Below are positions 8,125 through 16,435 of a DNA stretch of 64,000 nucleotides, piece after piece (within the stretch, counting starts at the first letter, position 1; every line of letters begins with the position of its first letter). The notes under the pieces are model-generated. The model worked only from the letters and a program-made list of their open reading frames with translations. It had not been told where the DNA came from and did no database searches. The DNA is from SZUA-430 sp964646885 (lineage in GTDB: Bacteria; Pseudomonadota; Alphaproteobacteria; Micropepsales; Micropepsaceae), in the NCBI GenBank assembly GCA_964646885.1, contig CAZYFM010000002.1, positions 1 through 64,000 on the forward strand, written 5' to 3'. The translations under genes were made by a program, and so were the position numbers.

Positions 8125-9342
8125 ATGGCACGACGCCATTTCCATCTCACCCTCCTCGCCTGCGTGGCCGCGGGCCTGCTTCAGGCCCCCGCCAGGTCGG
8201 ACACTCTGACACCGGTCAAGATGCCGCCACGGCCGGAAACCGGCGCCACCTCGACTGCTCCACTCCCGAAACTCGGAAACCTGTCCGGCATTGGCAAGGC
8301 AACAGCCGGCCTGCCGCCAACCCGCGTCGAGACCGCCGTCCGCAAGGCGAAAGATGATCGCGCCGATGTCCTGCGATCCGGCAAGTCCGGCAGCGACGTC
8401 GGACACCACGGCAAGTCGGTCGTGCTCGTGGTCACACCAGACAAGCTCGGATCGGCCACGCTTGTCGATCGCGACGGCACATTTGTGACCACCTGGCACA
8501 TCGTGCGCGACAATACGCAGGTCGGCGTCATCTTCATGCCGGAGAATGCAGACGCCCGCCCCACCGAAGCCGATGCCATCACGGCCACCGTCGTGCGAAC
8601 GGATCCAACACGCGACCTTGCCCTCCTAGCCGTGCCCGGCCAGAAAAGGCGACTGGATCCAATCCCGCTGGCAAAGAAACCTGAACCTGCCGCAGGCGCA
8701 CGCCTGACGATCCTCGGCCATCCCTATGGCGAAATCTGGACCCTGTCACAGGCGACGTTCTCGCGGACGATAACGGGTCACACCTGGACATCGGAAGCCG
8801 GAGCGTCTCACCGCGCGGACGTGGTTCAGTATCGCGCGCAAGCAGCAACAGGCAATGCCGGCGGTCCGGTGCTCGACACGAAAGGCCGCCTCATCGCCAT
8901 CGATGTGCTGCGCACGGACGAGCGCACGCTCTCCGGCATCGGCGTCACGTCTGGTGAAGTGGCTCGCTTCCTCGCAACGCCCCCGGCGAGCGCCTTCATG
9001 GCACCGGCCCCACGCAAGGTGATCCGTTCTTCTTGCGAACCCAAGCCGCTGGATATCAGGCGCACGCGCGCCAATGACGGCACTGTCTTCGCCCTGGACC
9101 TCAACTGCAACGGCCGCGGCGACGCGCTGATGCTGGTGCCCGACAATACGAAAGCGGGCAATCACCTGGCAAACGATGCCAACGAAAACGGCATCACGGA
9201 CTCCGTCTACTTCGACTTCAACAGGGACGGAAAATTCGACGAAGTGCGTTTCGACACCGACGAGGATGGCAAGGCAGACCTGCTGGGGACAGATCTCGAC
9301 AGCGAACTCATCCCGCGGACGACGCGCGTGCTGCCGAAGTAG
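8125..9342 (+). CDS. Secreted trypsin-like pseudoprotease with calcium-loop tail
   Basis: 405 residues from the ATG at 8125, which has AAGGGC upstream and gives a clean signal peptide (MARRHFHLTLLACVAAGLLQ); an ATG at 8095 is in frame. Residues about 95-290 are a trypsin-like domain of the Deg/HtrA type without a PDZ. The triad His is H125 (VTTWHIV) and the Asp is D164 (TRDLALL). The usual GNSGGP is GNAGGP, so the nucleophile is A245 (codon GCC at 8857). From about residue 325 an Asp/Asn-rich tail (DANENGITD, DFNRDGKFDEVRFDTDEDGKAD) resembles EF-hand or thrombospondin type 3 loops. The stop is 5 bp before the CHAT gene, so the two are surely co-transcribed. Probably a binding partner or decoy rather than an enzyme. 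Confidence 0.8.
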   Translation: MARRHFHLTLLACVAAGLLQAPARSDTLTPVKMPPRPETGATSTAPLPKLGNLSGIGKATAGLPPTRVETAVRKAKDDRADVLRSGKSGSDVGHHGKSVVLVVTPDKLGSATLVDRDGTFVTTWHIVRDNTQVGVIFMPENADARPTEADAITATVVRTDPTRDLALLAVPGQKRRLDPIPLAKKPEPAAGARLTILGHPYGEIWTLSQATFSRTITGHTWTSEAGASHRADVVQYRAQAATGNAGGPVLDTKGRLIAIDVLRTDERTLSGIGVTSGEVARFLATPPASAFMAPAPRKVIRSSCEPKPLDIRRTRANDGTVFALDLNCNGRGDALMLVPDNTKAGNHLANDANENGITDSVYFDFNRDGKFDEVRFDTDEDGKADLLGTDLDSELIPRTTRVLPK

Positions 9343-9347
9343 CGGCC

Positions 9348-12300
9348 ATGCGCCAGCACCTCATCCTGCTGTTGTTGCTTCTCGCAGGAGTGCTGGCGCC
9401 GGTCCATGCGCAAGTCTATGACGACGAGCCTGTCAATCCGATCATCCAGCCGGAAGTCTACGTCAATCGCCTGATTGCGGAAGGCAAGTTTGATCGCGCC
9501 GAACGCAAGGCACTCTCCGAACTCTACGCCGAAATCCGCCTGACGGGACCCGCAACCCTGCGTGTCGCGTACTGGTACAACACCCTGGGCATCATCTCGC
9601 GCTACCAGGGCAATTATCGCCTCGCACTGCAGCGTTTCCAGCGCGCACTCGCGATCCGCCGTTCGAAGCTGGGCATGGAACACAGGGACACGCTGTCAAC
9701 GCTCAGCAATACGGCCCTCATGCTCGCAAAGTTGGGCTATTGGCGCGAGGCTGAACCGCTCAGTCGCCAGGCCTACGAAGGCAACAGCCGCCTTCTTGGC
9801 CCGAACCATGCCAACACCGTGACGTCACTGTCGAACCTGGGCCTGCTCAACATGGATCTTGGCAACTATGCCGAGGCCAGGCGGATGCTGGAGGATTCCC
9901 TTGCACGCACGCGCAAGACCGACCGCAAGCGCGGGCGCAATCTGGCGACATCACTGTCAAACCTGGCCGTCCTTCACATCACCACGTTCGAATTCGAGAA
10001 AGCCGAACCGCTGCTGCTGGAAGCCCTGGCGATTGATGACGCCCTGAGCGGCAAGGACCACCCCGACGCCGCGACGACGCTGAACAACCTCGGAGAACTC
10101 TATCGCGCCACCGGTCGCTACACGCAGGCAGAAGACGCATTGCTGCGCGCCCTGGCGATCGATCGCAGGGTCGTGGGCGACAGCCACCCCGAACACGCTG
10201 CCACACTGGTCAACATCGCCGCGCTCTACATCGACACGGGCCGGCTGAACCTCGCTCAGGATCACGTTGCCATGGCGCTTGTCATCCTGAAGGATCCAGG
10301 CGCCGTGCTGCTTGAAGAGCGTACGCAGACATTTGCCACTCTGGCAAAGTTGCTCACCAGGCTGGGTCGCGATGCGGAGGCGCAGGCGCTGCTCTGGAAG
10401 GCAATTTCGATCATCGAAAAGCGCCTGGGTGCCGCACATCCCGCCACGGCCCCGCTGCTGATGCAACTGGCCCGGACACGGTTCACCACCAGCAGCAATC
10501 CACGCACGCTTGCCTTCAAGGCGCACGAAATCGTACTGCGCACGTTTGGGCTGGACAGCGCCCAGGCCGCCCGCTCTTCGCTCCAGGTTGCAGGCATTTT
10601 CTTCGACACCGGCAACACCGACGACGCCCTCACCTGGGCACAGCAGGCCCGCACGCAGGTCTCCGTGCACTTCGGAACGTCTTCCTTCGACCACGCGCAG
10701 GCCCAAGAGCTCATCGCCCGCGCCGCGTTGCGCAAGAAGCGACTGACAGAGGCCACGGTCGCCATGGGAAGCGCGATCACCGGGCTTGAACGCTACTACC
10801 TGCCCAACTCGCGCGAGCTTGCTGAAGCCTACGCGCTCATGTCAGACATCCTTGTGGCCCGCGAGGACTGGGCTGAAGCCTTTCGCTTCGCCCGCAAGGC
10901 ATCCTTCATCGCGTCGACAACGTCACGCCAGTCATTCATGCGATACCACCGCGGCCAGACGCTGTCGCAGGACATGGGCCGGCGGATGCATGAGCAGGCA
11001 CTGCGTACGGCAATCGAAGCAGCGAAGGAGGTTCAGGATCCCAGACCGGTCATGGCCGCTGCCTTCGAGGAAGCAGACCAGCTGCTCGCGGGTCCCCTGA
11101 GCCGCGCGCTGTCGATTGGCATCCTGAAGACCGACCTCCTCGATCCGGCTGCGCGCAACCTGGTCGAAGCGCAGGCAGAGCGCATCAATCGCGCGGCATT
11201 GCTCGACAGGCAGTACATCGAGGCCCTTCTGGGAACCGCGCCGCGGGAACGTCTGGCCGAGCTTCGCGCCAGGTCAATGGCCATCCGCAAGGAGATACAG
11301 GACACCGACCGCGCGCTGCAGGCATCGGAGGCCTATCGCAGGCATGTCGAGGCAACACCGCCAGGCCTCACCACCATCCAGCAAGTTCTGAAGCCTGGTG
11401 AATTGCTCGTGATGATCGTTCCGTCAGGGACTTCGACCACCGTGCTTGCGGCAACCCACGAGAACGTCTCGGCGCATGTCGCAGCCGCTTCCAGATCGGG
11501 CCTGGCAACGGAAGTCACCGCTCTCCGGCGCCAGCTCGACCCGGCTCAATGGACATCCAGCTACTCTGCCTTCAGCCGCGCCCGCGCCCACAAGCTCTAC
11601 GCCATGCTCCTTGGACCATTGAAGGAGGAATTGCGCCGCAGCAACAGCCTGCTGCTCGTGACCGACGCGCCGCTGTCGAGCCTGCCCTTCGCCACCCTTG
11701 TCACAAGACCGGTGCTTCAGTCAGAGCTTGCGGACAGCTCTCCCGGTCCGCTGAGAGAGACCGCGTGGCTCATCAGGACACATGCAGTGACATCCTGGCC
11801 TTCGCTCGCGTCTCTCGTGGCGATGCGCAACCGCAAGCCACCACAGCGGCAGACTGAGTGGCAGTTGATCGGGATTGGCGCCCCGACCGCGTCGCCCGCG
11901 CTGAAACTCAAGCCCTTGCCGCAAGCAGCTGCCGAGCTCGATGAGTTGAAAAAGCTCGGCTCGGCCCGCATCCTGCGACAGGACACAGCGACGGAAGCCA
12001 ACCTGAAATCGCTGGACCTCTCGAAGGCCGATGTGATCGCATTCGTGACCCACGCCATTCCCTTGCCGCTGAAGACAGATGAAGGATCACTGCCGCAGAC
12101 GGCGCTGGTCCTGTCGGCCCCCGAACAGGCGAGTGCCCTGGACGACGGCCTGCTCACCCCGACCGAAATAGCCAGGCTCAGGCTGGGACCGGCGTGGGTC
12201 GTGCTCTCGGCCTGCAATACCGCAGGTGATGGCGCGGCTGCGACCGGCATGCTGGCGCGCTCATTCTTCCAGGCCGGCGCAAGCGCGGTTCTTCACACGC

Positions 12301-12506
12301 ATTGGCCCGTCTTTGACCGTCATGCCGGTTCAATCGCCATGTCCGCCATCAGGCGCTTTCACGACGCGCCACGCGAAGGACAGGCGCAGGCGCTGCGCAA
12401 GGCGATGCTTGAGGGACTGGCCGACCGGTCTCACCCGCTGAAAGCGCACCCCGCCACCTGGGCCGCATTCAGCCTTGTCGGAGAAATGCCGGCGGCATCC
12501 CGGTAA
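9348..12506 (+). CDS. Secreted TPR-CHAT protease (caspase-like)
   Basis: 1052 residues with a signal peptide (MRQHLILLLLLLAGVLAPVH-AQ). Residues about 60-450 are tetratricopeptide repeats of the kinesin-light-chain type (GNYAEARRMLEDSLA, TTLNNLGELYRATGRYTQAED). A helical middle is followed by a C-terminal CHAT domain from about residue 690 to the end. The catalytic dyad looks intact: H902 in AFVTHAIP and C956 in VVLSACNTAGD; the protein ends in the usual WAAFSLVGE. CHAT proteases cut partner proteins, and TPRs usually sense or hold the trigger. Export to the periplasm or surface and the upstream trypsin-like pseudoenzyme are unusual. Target unknown. Confidence 0.9.
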   Translation: MRQHLILLLLLLAGVLAPVHAQVYDDEPVNPIIQPEVYVNRLIAEGKFDRAERKALSELYAEIRLTGPATLRVAYWYNTLGIISRYQGNYRLALQRFQRALAIRRSKLGMEHRDTLSTLSNTALMLAKLGYWREAEPLSRQAYEGNSRLLGPNHANTVTSLSNLGLLNMDLGNYAEARRMLEDSLARTRKTDRKRGRNLATSLSNLAVLHITTFEFEKAEPLLLEALAIDDALSGKDHPDAATTLNNLGELYRATGRYTQAEDALLRALAIDRRVVGDSHPEHAATLVNIAALYIDTGRLNLAQDHVAMALVILKDPGAVLLEERTQTFATLAKLLTRLGRDAEAQALLWKAISIIEKRLGAAHPATAPLLMQLARTRFTTSSNPRTLAFKAHEIVLRTFGLDSAQAARSSLQVAGIFFDTGNTDDALTWAQQARTQVSVHFGTSSFDHAQAQELIARAALRKKRLTEATVAMGSAITGLERYYLPNSRELAEAYALMSDILVAREDWAEAFRFARKASFIASTTSRQSFMRYHRGQTLSQDMGRRMHEQALRTAIEAAKEVQDPRPVMAAAFEEADQLLAGPLSRALSIGILKTDLLDPAARNLVEAQAERINRAALLDRQYIEALLGTAPRERLAELRARSMAIRKEIQDTDRALQASEAYRRHVEATPPGLTTIQQVLKPGELLVMIVPSGTSTTVLAATHENVSAHVAAASRSGLATEVTALRRQLDPAQWTSSYSAFSRARAHKLYAMLLGPLKEELRRSNSLLLVTDAPLSSLPFATLVTRPVLQSELADSSPGPLRETAWLIRTHAVTSWPSLASLVAMRNRKPPQRQTEWQLIGIGAPTASPALKLKPLPQAAAELDELKKLGSARILRQDTATEANLKSLDLSKADVIAFVTHAIPLPLKTDEGSLPQTALVLSAPEQASALDDGLLTPTEIARLRLGPAWVVLSACNTAGDGAAATGMLARSFFQAGASAVLHTHWPVFDRHAGSIAMSAIRRFHDAPREGQAQALRKAMLEGLADRSHPLKAHPATWAAFSLVGEMPAASR

Positions 12507-12544
12507 GGGATTGAAGTCATCCTGTCAGCGCCGCGCAACCAGAG

Positions 12545-13981
12545 CTAGGCCGCGACGTCCTGGCTGCATGACGCTGGACGCACCACCACGCGCGACAGCG
12601 GCAAAGATGCGGTGACGCGCGTACCCTCGCCGAGGACGCTTTCGAGCCACAGGTCGCCGCCATGTAACCGCAGCAATCCGCGCGAGATCGGAAGGCCAAG
12701 CCCGGTGCCCTGCTCCACATTGGCGACGTCATGCCGTCCCTGCCCGAACGACTCGAAGACACGCTGCAGGTCTTCCGGACGGATCCCGCATCCGGTGTCC
12801 GTCACCACAAGCTTGATCGCATCACCCGACGGATCAAGGCTTGCACGAACGGAACCACCGGCCGGCGTGAACTTCACGGCATTGGACATGAGATTCAGCG
12901 CAACCTGCCGCAGCGCCGAGGGATCCGCATCGAGGATGATGCCCCGGGGAACTTCATTGACGAGGAAGACACCTTTCTGCTCCGCTTTCAGGCGGATGAT
13001 GCGCAGGGCATCATCGACGGTTTCGTGCAGGTCAATCCTGTCCTCGTGCAGTTCGAACTTTCCCGCTTCGATCTTCGAGAGATCAAGGATGGTGTTGATG
13101 AGCGTGAGCAGGTGGGAGCCGCTCGAATGGATGTCAGCCGCATAGGAGCGATAGTCAGGCCGCCCATTGGGACCAAGAAGTTCATCCTTGATGACCTCCG
13201 AAAAACCCAGGATGGCGTTCATTGGCGTCCTGAGCTCATGGCTCATGTTGGCGAGGAACTCACTCTTGATCTGGTTTGAGTGCTGCAACTCGCGGATCAG
13301 GCGGTCCTTGTGGTCGGAGAGCGTCAGCGCCAGCGTGCTGTAGGCATGCATGGTCGCTACCATGCCGCAGAGGATCATGAGGTAAAAAACTGAAAGCGTC
13401 GCGAGCATCAGGTGGATCGAGTCGCCCTGCAGGACGAACAGCACCAGCGCCACGCCAACATAGTAGACCGCCTGTAGCAGGCTGATCGGCAGCCAGGCTG
13501 CCGTCATGCACGCCGCCGTCGATGACGCAATCAGGATAAGCACCACGCACATCTGGTTGACGGGGTCATGAGGCGCAAAAAAGATGAGACCCTGGCTTCC
13601 ATAGGCGGCAACAAAGGCGCCGAGCCGCCACAGCAACGACCGGACAACCTTCGACGCGTCCTGCTTCAGCCCGTCCTCGGACAGGAGCCGCCGCGTCGGC
13701 GCCAGTCCGAGCGACCAGACGGCAATCGTCGCAAGGGCCCATCCGACGCATACGCGCCAGTCAGACCAGTTCAGGTTCAGCAACGCAACAGCGATGATAA
13801 GTACCGGCATGCTCTGCATGCCGACCTTGAGATTGGCCAGCGACATGCGAACCCGATGAAGCGTCAGGCGCGCTTCGGCTGGATTGGCAGGCGCCACCTG
13901 CGCGCGGAACGACCCGACGGCAAGCCAGAACGACTTCAGCGGATCGCTGGCTTCAAATGGAGTTTCTGAGTAAGGCGTCAT
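12545..13981 (-). CDS. Membrane sensor histidine kinase
   Basis: 478 residues from the ATG at 13981; a TTG at 13999 is less likely. The N-terminal half has about six membrane segments and no recognisable extracytoplasmic sensor domain. The HisKA domain has the phosphoacceptor H248 in ANMSHELRTP. The HATPase carries N (LMSNAVKF), G1 (DTGCGI), F (FESFGQG) and G2 (GTGLGLPISRGL) boxes. The organisation resembles alphaproteobacterial DivJ/PleC/PdhS kinases, but the identity is not provable here. No response regulator is adjacent; the nearest gene on this strand is a small protein. Converges on the CHAT gene. Confidence 0.88.
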   Translation of the reverse strand: MTPYSETPFEASDPLKSFWLAVGSFRAQVAPANPAEARLTLHRVRMSLANLKVGMQSMPVLIIAVALLNLNWSDWRVCVGWALATIAVWSLGLAPTRRLLSEDGLKQDASKVVRSLLWRLGAFVAAYGSQGLIFFAPHDPVNQMCVVLILIASSTAACMTAAWLPISLLQAVYYVGVALVLFVLQGDSIHLMLATLSVFYLMILCGMVATMHAYSTLALTLSDHKDRLIRELQHSNQIKSEFLANMSHELRTPMNAILGFSEVIKDELLGPNGRPDYRSYAADIHSSGSHLLTLINTILDLSKIEAGKFELHEDRIDLHETVDDALRIIRLKAEQKGVFLVNEVPRGIILDADPSALRQVALNLMSNAVKFTPAGGSVRASLDPSGDAIKLVVTDTGCGIRPEDLQRVFESFGQGRHDVANVEQGTGLGLPISRGLLRLHGGDLWLESVLGEGTRVTASLPLSRVVVRPASCSQDVAA

Positions 13982-14154
13982 CCCGAACCCGCAAGACAAG
14001 GTCAGGCATTAGACCAGACGCCGCTTGCAGGGTGCTTAGGAGGTATGGTTGCGGAAAGGTAAAGCCCCGCACATTCCGTAGCGATTTTACCTCGCGCTTA
14101 CCAAGGAAGTGCGCAGGGACCGCAACGCCAATAGGGCTGAAAGATCAGCGGACC

Positions 14155-14170
14155 CGCGAGGCGCCTCGCG
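14155..14170. repeat. Perfect 16-bp palindrome downstream of a small gene
   Basis: CGCGAGGCGCCTCGCG is fully self-complementary. It lies 20 bp beyond the stop of the small leftward gene ending at 14190. It could help end transcription or be a protein site. There is no U tract. Confidence 0.35.
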
Positions 14171-14189
14171 CCCCACACCGTCCCCGATA

Positions 14190-14414
14190 CTAGTTCAGCG
14201 GCTCGTGCGGCGCACGCTTCGTGCGGCGCAGTTCCTGGATCGCCTGCCCGATCGACCACCACAGGCTGATCCCGCGAGTGTCACCACGCTTGATCATGGC
14301 CTGCTGCTGGCGGGTCGCTTCGCGCATGGCACGATCACCGTGATTTCGGATCATGAGCCAGGCAGAGCGGATGACATCGGGATCGGGATCGAAGTGTGTG
14401 TTCTTTTTGGACAT
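14190..14414 (-). CDS. Small helical protein of unknown function
   Basis: 74 residues from the ATG at 14414 (MSKKNTHFDP). It is basic and helical, with the pattern HGDRAMREATRQQ, then GDTRGISLWWSIGQAIQEL. This resembles small alphaproteobacterial proteins (DUF6961-like) in which an HGD motif is followed by GD..G...W..I. No membrane segment and no cysteine. It lies between the kinase and cyclase genes on the same strand, with gaps of about 200 bp on both sides, so it probably has its own promoter. Confidence 0.55.
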   Translation of the reverse strand: MSKKNTHFDPDPDVIRSAWLMIRNHGDRAMREATRQQQAMIKRGDTRGISLWWSIGQAIQELRRTKRAPHEPLN

Positions 14415-14596
14415 GAGCAACGACTTGTCAGTTCGGTGAATCCTTATTGCACCTCCTCAAAGCAAAGAGCCACAGACCGGGGGTGGAAGTTTTTTCATGA
14501 TTGCGCAACTGACAGGGGACAGTTTCGACACGCGGTGGAATGGAGAAATTACTCGACCGCTGCGTGCGTTAATTGTTGCAAAATACAGTCAGGAGT

Positions 14597-16006
14597 TTAG
14601 GCGGTGGTGCTGCCTGCATCCAGTTGAAGAGCGTAGACCACGGTTTCGCTTTCTCGGCCGCGAAGTTGCCGGGGACCAATGCGCGTCAACTCATCGACAA
14701 GTTGCGCATCATGCTTGAGTTCATCCCGCACGGCGTCCACCAGGGCTTCGCTGGCCACCAGAATTGTGCCGATTTCCTTGGAAAGCGACTGGAGGCGGCT
14801 CGCGACGTTTACGGTGTCTCCCACAACCGTGAAGGTCATCAGTCTTTCGCTTCCCACATCACCTGTCATCACCGGTCCGAAATGCAGGCCGATGCCGATA
14901 TGCACCGGAAACAACCCCTGCGCCTCGCGCTCCTCGTTCCAGCGGCGCACGGTCTCGGCCATGTCGTAGGCACAGGCCAATGCATCTCCGGCATCCCCGG
15001 TTCCCCTGTCGGGAATGCCGAACACTGCGAGCAATCCGTCCCCGAGAATTTTGTCGAGCGTCCCGCCGTGGCGAAAGATGACGTCTTCCATGCGTGCATG
15101 GAAGTCGCGCAGGAACGCGATTGCTTCCTCGGGCTCCATCGTCTCGCAGCGCGTGGTGAAGCCCCTGATATCCGCAAACAGGATCGCAGCCGACTGTCGC
15201 CGTACGGCGCCGAAGGGCTGCTCTCGCGAACTCAGCTCATCCAGCACGCGCGGTGAAAAATGTCGTGCGAGATTTGCCCGGGCCTTTTCTGAAACGGCTG
15301 CGGCCTTCACAAGCTCCCGCGACCGCCACACGGCAACCAAAAGCCCCGCAAGCACCGCGCCAAAGCAGACAAAATCGTAAGTCACCTTGATCAGCGGAAG
15401 ATAATGAGGGCTGCCATAGGCATCCCAGCCCTGCGCATTCTCGGGAAGCGCAAACTGCGTCTCCGGCGACAGGGCTGCCGCAACGACTACGGCAGACCAT
15501 CCAGCTGTAATCCAGGCTCCTGTCCAGAGAATGTACCGCGGCGAATAGCTGAACGCACTCTGCACAAGGAACGGGATGTAGAAGATGAGTGCCCCCTCCT
15601 TCACCGCCACTGTCGGCGGCGGCAGATCCTCCGACAATGCATGCCGGAACAGGAGAAACCCCGTGAGAAAGATGCAGTCGAAGGCGACGAAGGCGTATTT
15701 CGTCCATGAAATCTCGGGCCATCGGCGCAAGGCCTCGAGCTGCAGCAGCCCGACCAACCCCAGCCCCGCAGCCATTGTGTAGAGGACGCCCGCCCCCGAG
15801 CCGGTGAATGACTGCGTGACGAGAAACGCAAGTGTCATCGCTGCGAGCGCGGCCGCCCGGACACCGGACGCAAGCATCAGGCCCGAGCGCTCCGTCTCGC
15901 GAAACGACTCCGACAGGCGCCCGGACACCCCTTCGTCCATCGCGCGTGCAACAACGCCTGACAGGATGCGATGCAGGCGCGGTGACAGCGAACTGATGTT
16001 GAGCAT
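14597..16006 (-). CDS. Membrane class III adenylate cyclase
   Basis: 469 residues from the ATG at 16006. The N-terminal 220 residues contain about six hydrophobic segments. The C-terminal class III cyclase domain has both metal aspartates (LFADIRGFT and ILGDGLLAVF), the purine-binding Lys in LDKILGDG, and the transition-state Asn/Arg in GDTVNVASRLQ. It should make cyclic AMP at the inner face of the membrane. There is no HAMP domain; the membrane part is probably the sensor. Its neighbour, the histidine kinase, is also a six-segment membrane sensor, but the promoters are separate. Confidence 0.88.
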   Translation of the reverse strand: MLNISSLSPRLHRILSGVVARAMDEGVSGRLSESFRETERSGLMLASGVRAAALAAMTLAFLVTQSFTGSGAGVLYTMAAGLGLVGLLQLEALRRWPEISWTKYAFVAFDCIFLTGFLLFRHALSEDLPPPTVAVKEGALIFYIPFLVQSAFSYSPRYILWTGAWITAGWSAVVVAAALSPETQFALPENAQGWDAYGSPHYLPLIKVTYDFVCFGAVLAGLLVAVWRSRELVKAAAVSEKARANLARHFSPRVLDELSSREQPFGAVRRQSAAILFADIRGFTTRCETMEPEEAIAFLRDFHARMEDVIFRHGGTLDKILGDGLLAVFGIPDRGTGDAGDALACAYDMAETVRRWNEEREAQGLFPVHIGIGLHFGPVMTGDVGSERLMTFTVVGDTVNVASRLQSLSKEIGTILVASEALVDAVRDELKHDAQLVDELTRIGPRQLRGRESETVVYALQLDAGSTTA

Positions 16007-16138
16007 GACGAACCCCGGGACTCGAAAGGTCGCGCACAATACACCGATGGCGGGAACCCCACTCACCCGTCACGCGAGCACATCCACAGATCACTCTTTG
16101 GAGTAGTTGACCCCCGGCGCAATCGGTGACCACTATTG

Positions 16139-16290
16139 GTCAGTTACGTTGGTCAAGGGAACCCAGTGACAATCTGGGGCTGCCCCCGCAACTGTAAGCA
16201 ACGAAGCACCGGCCAAAGATGCCACTGATCGCAGGATTGGGAAGGCGGCCACGGTGTAGGGTTGCGAAGCCAGGAGACCTCCCGACGTAG
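16139..16290 (+). ncRNA. Cobalamin (adenosylcobalamin) riboswitch
   Basis: The core boxes are in the right order: the GGGAA-type start at 16157, GGCTGCCCCCGCAACTGTAA (about 16178-16197), GCCACTG at 16221-16227, TTGGGAAGGC at 16237-16246, and the B12 box GCGAAGCCAGGAGACC at 16264-16279. It lies about 145 nt before the BtuB-like gene. GC-rich inverted segments in 16300-16345 could be the expression platform. Binding of cobalamin should switch off the downstream genes. Confidence 0.93.
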
Positions 16291-16435
16291 TCACCCCTCA
16301 AGGGCGCGGCGGGCGCTTGAAGAGACGGCTCCTTCCGGTGCGGTGACGTGTGCAGGGCACCCTCGCGAGAGGGAGCCTCATGTCGCGCGCGCCAACAGGG
16401 ATAGGCGCGCGCTCGTAACGGGTTGGGGGACCTCA

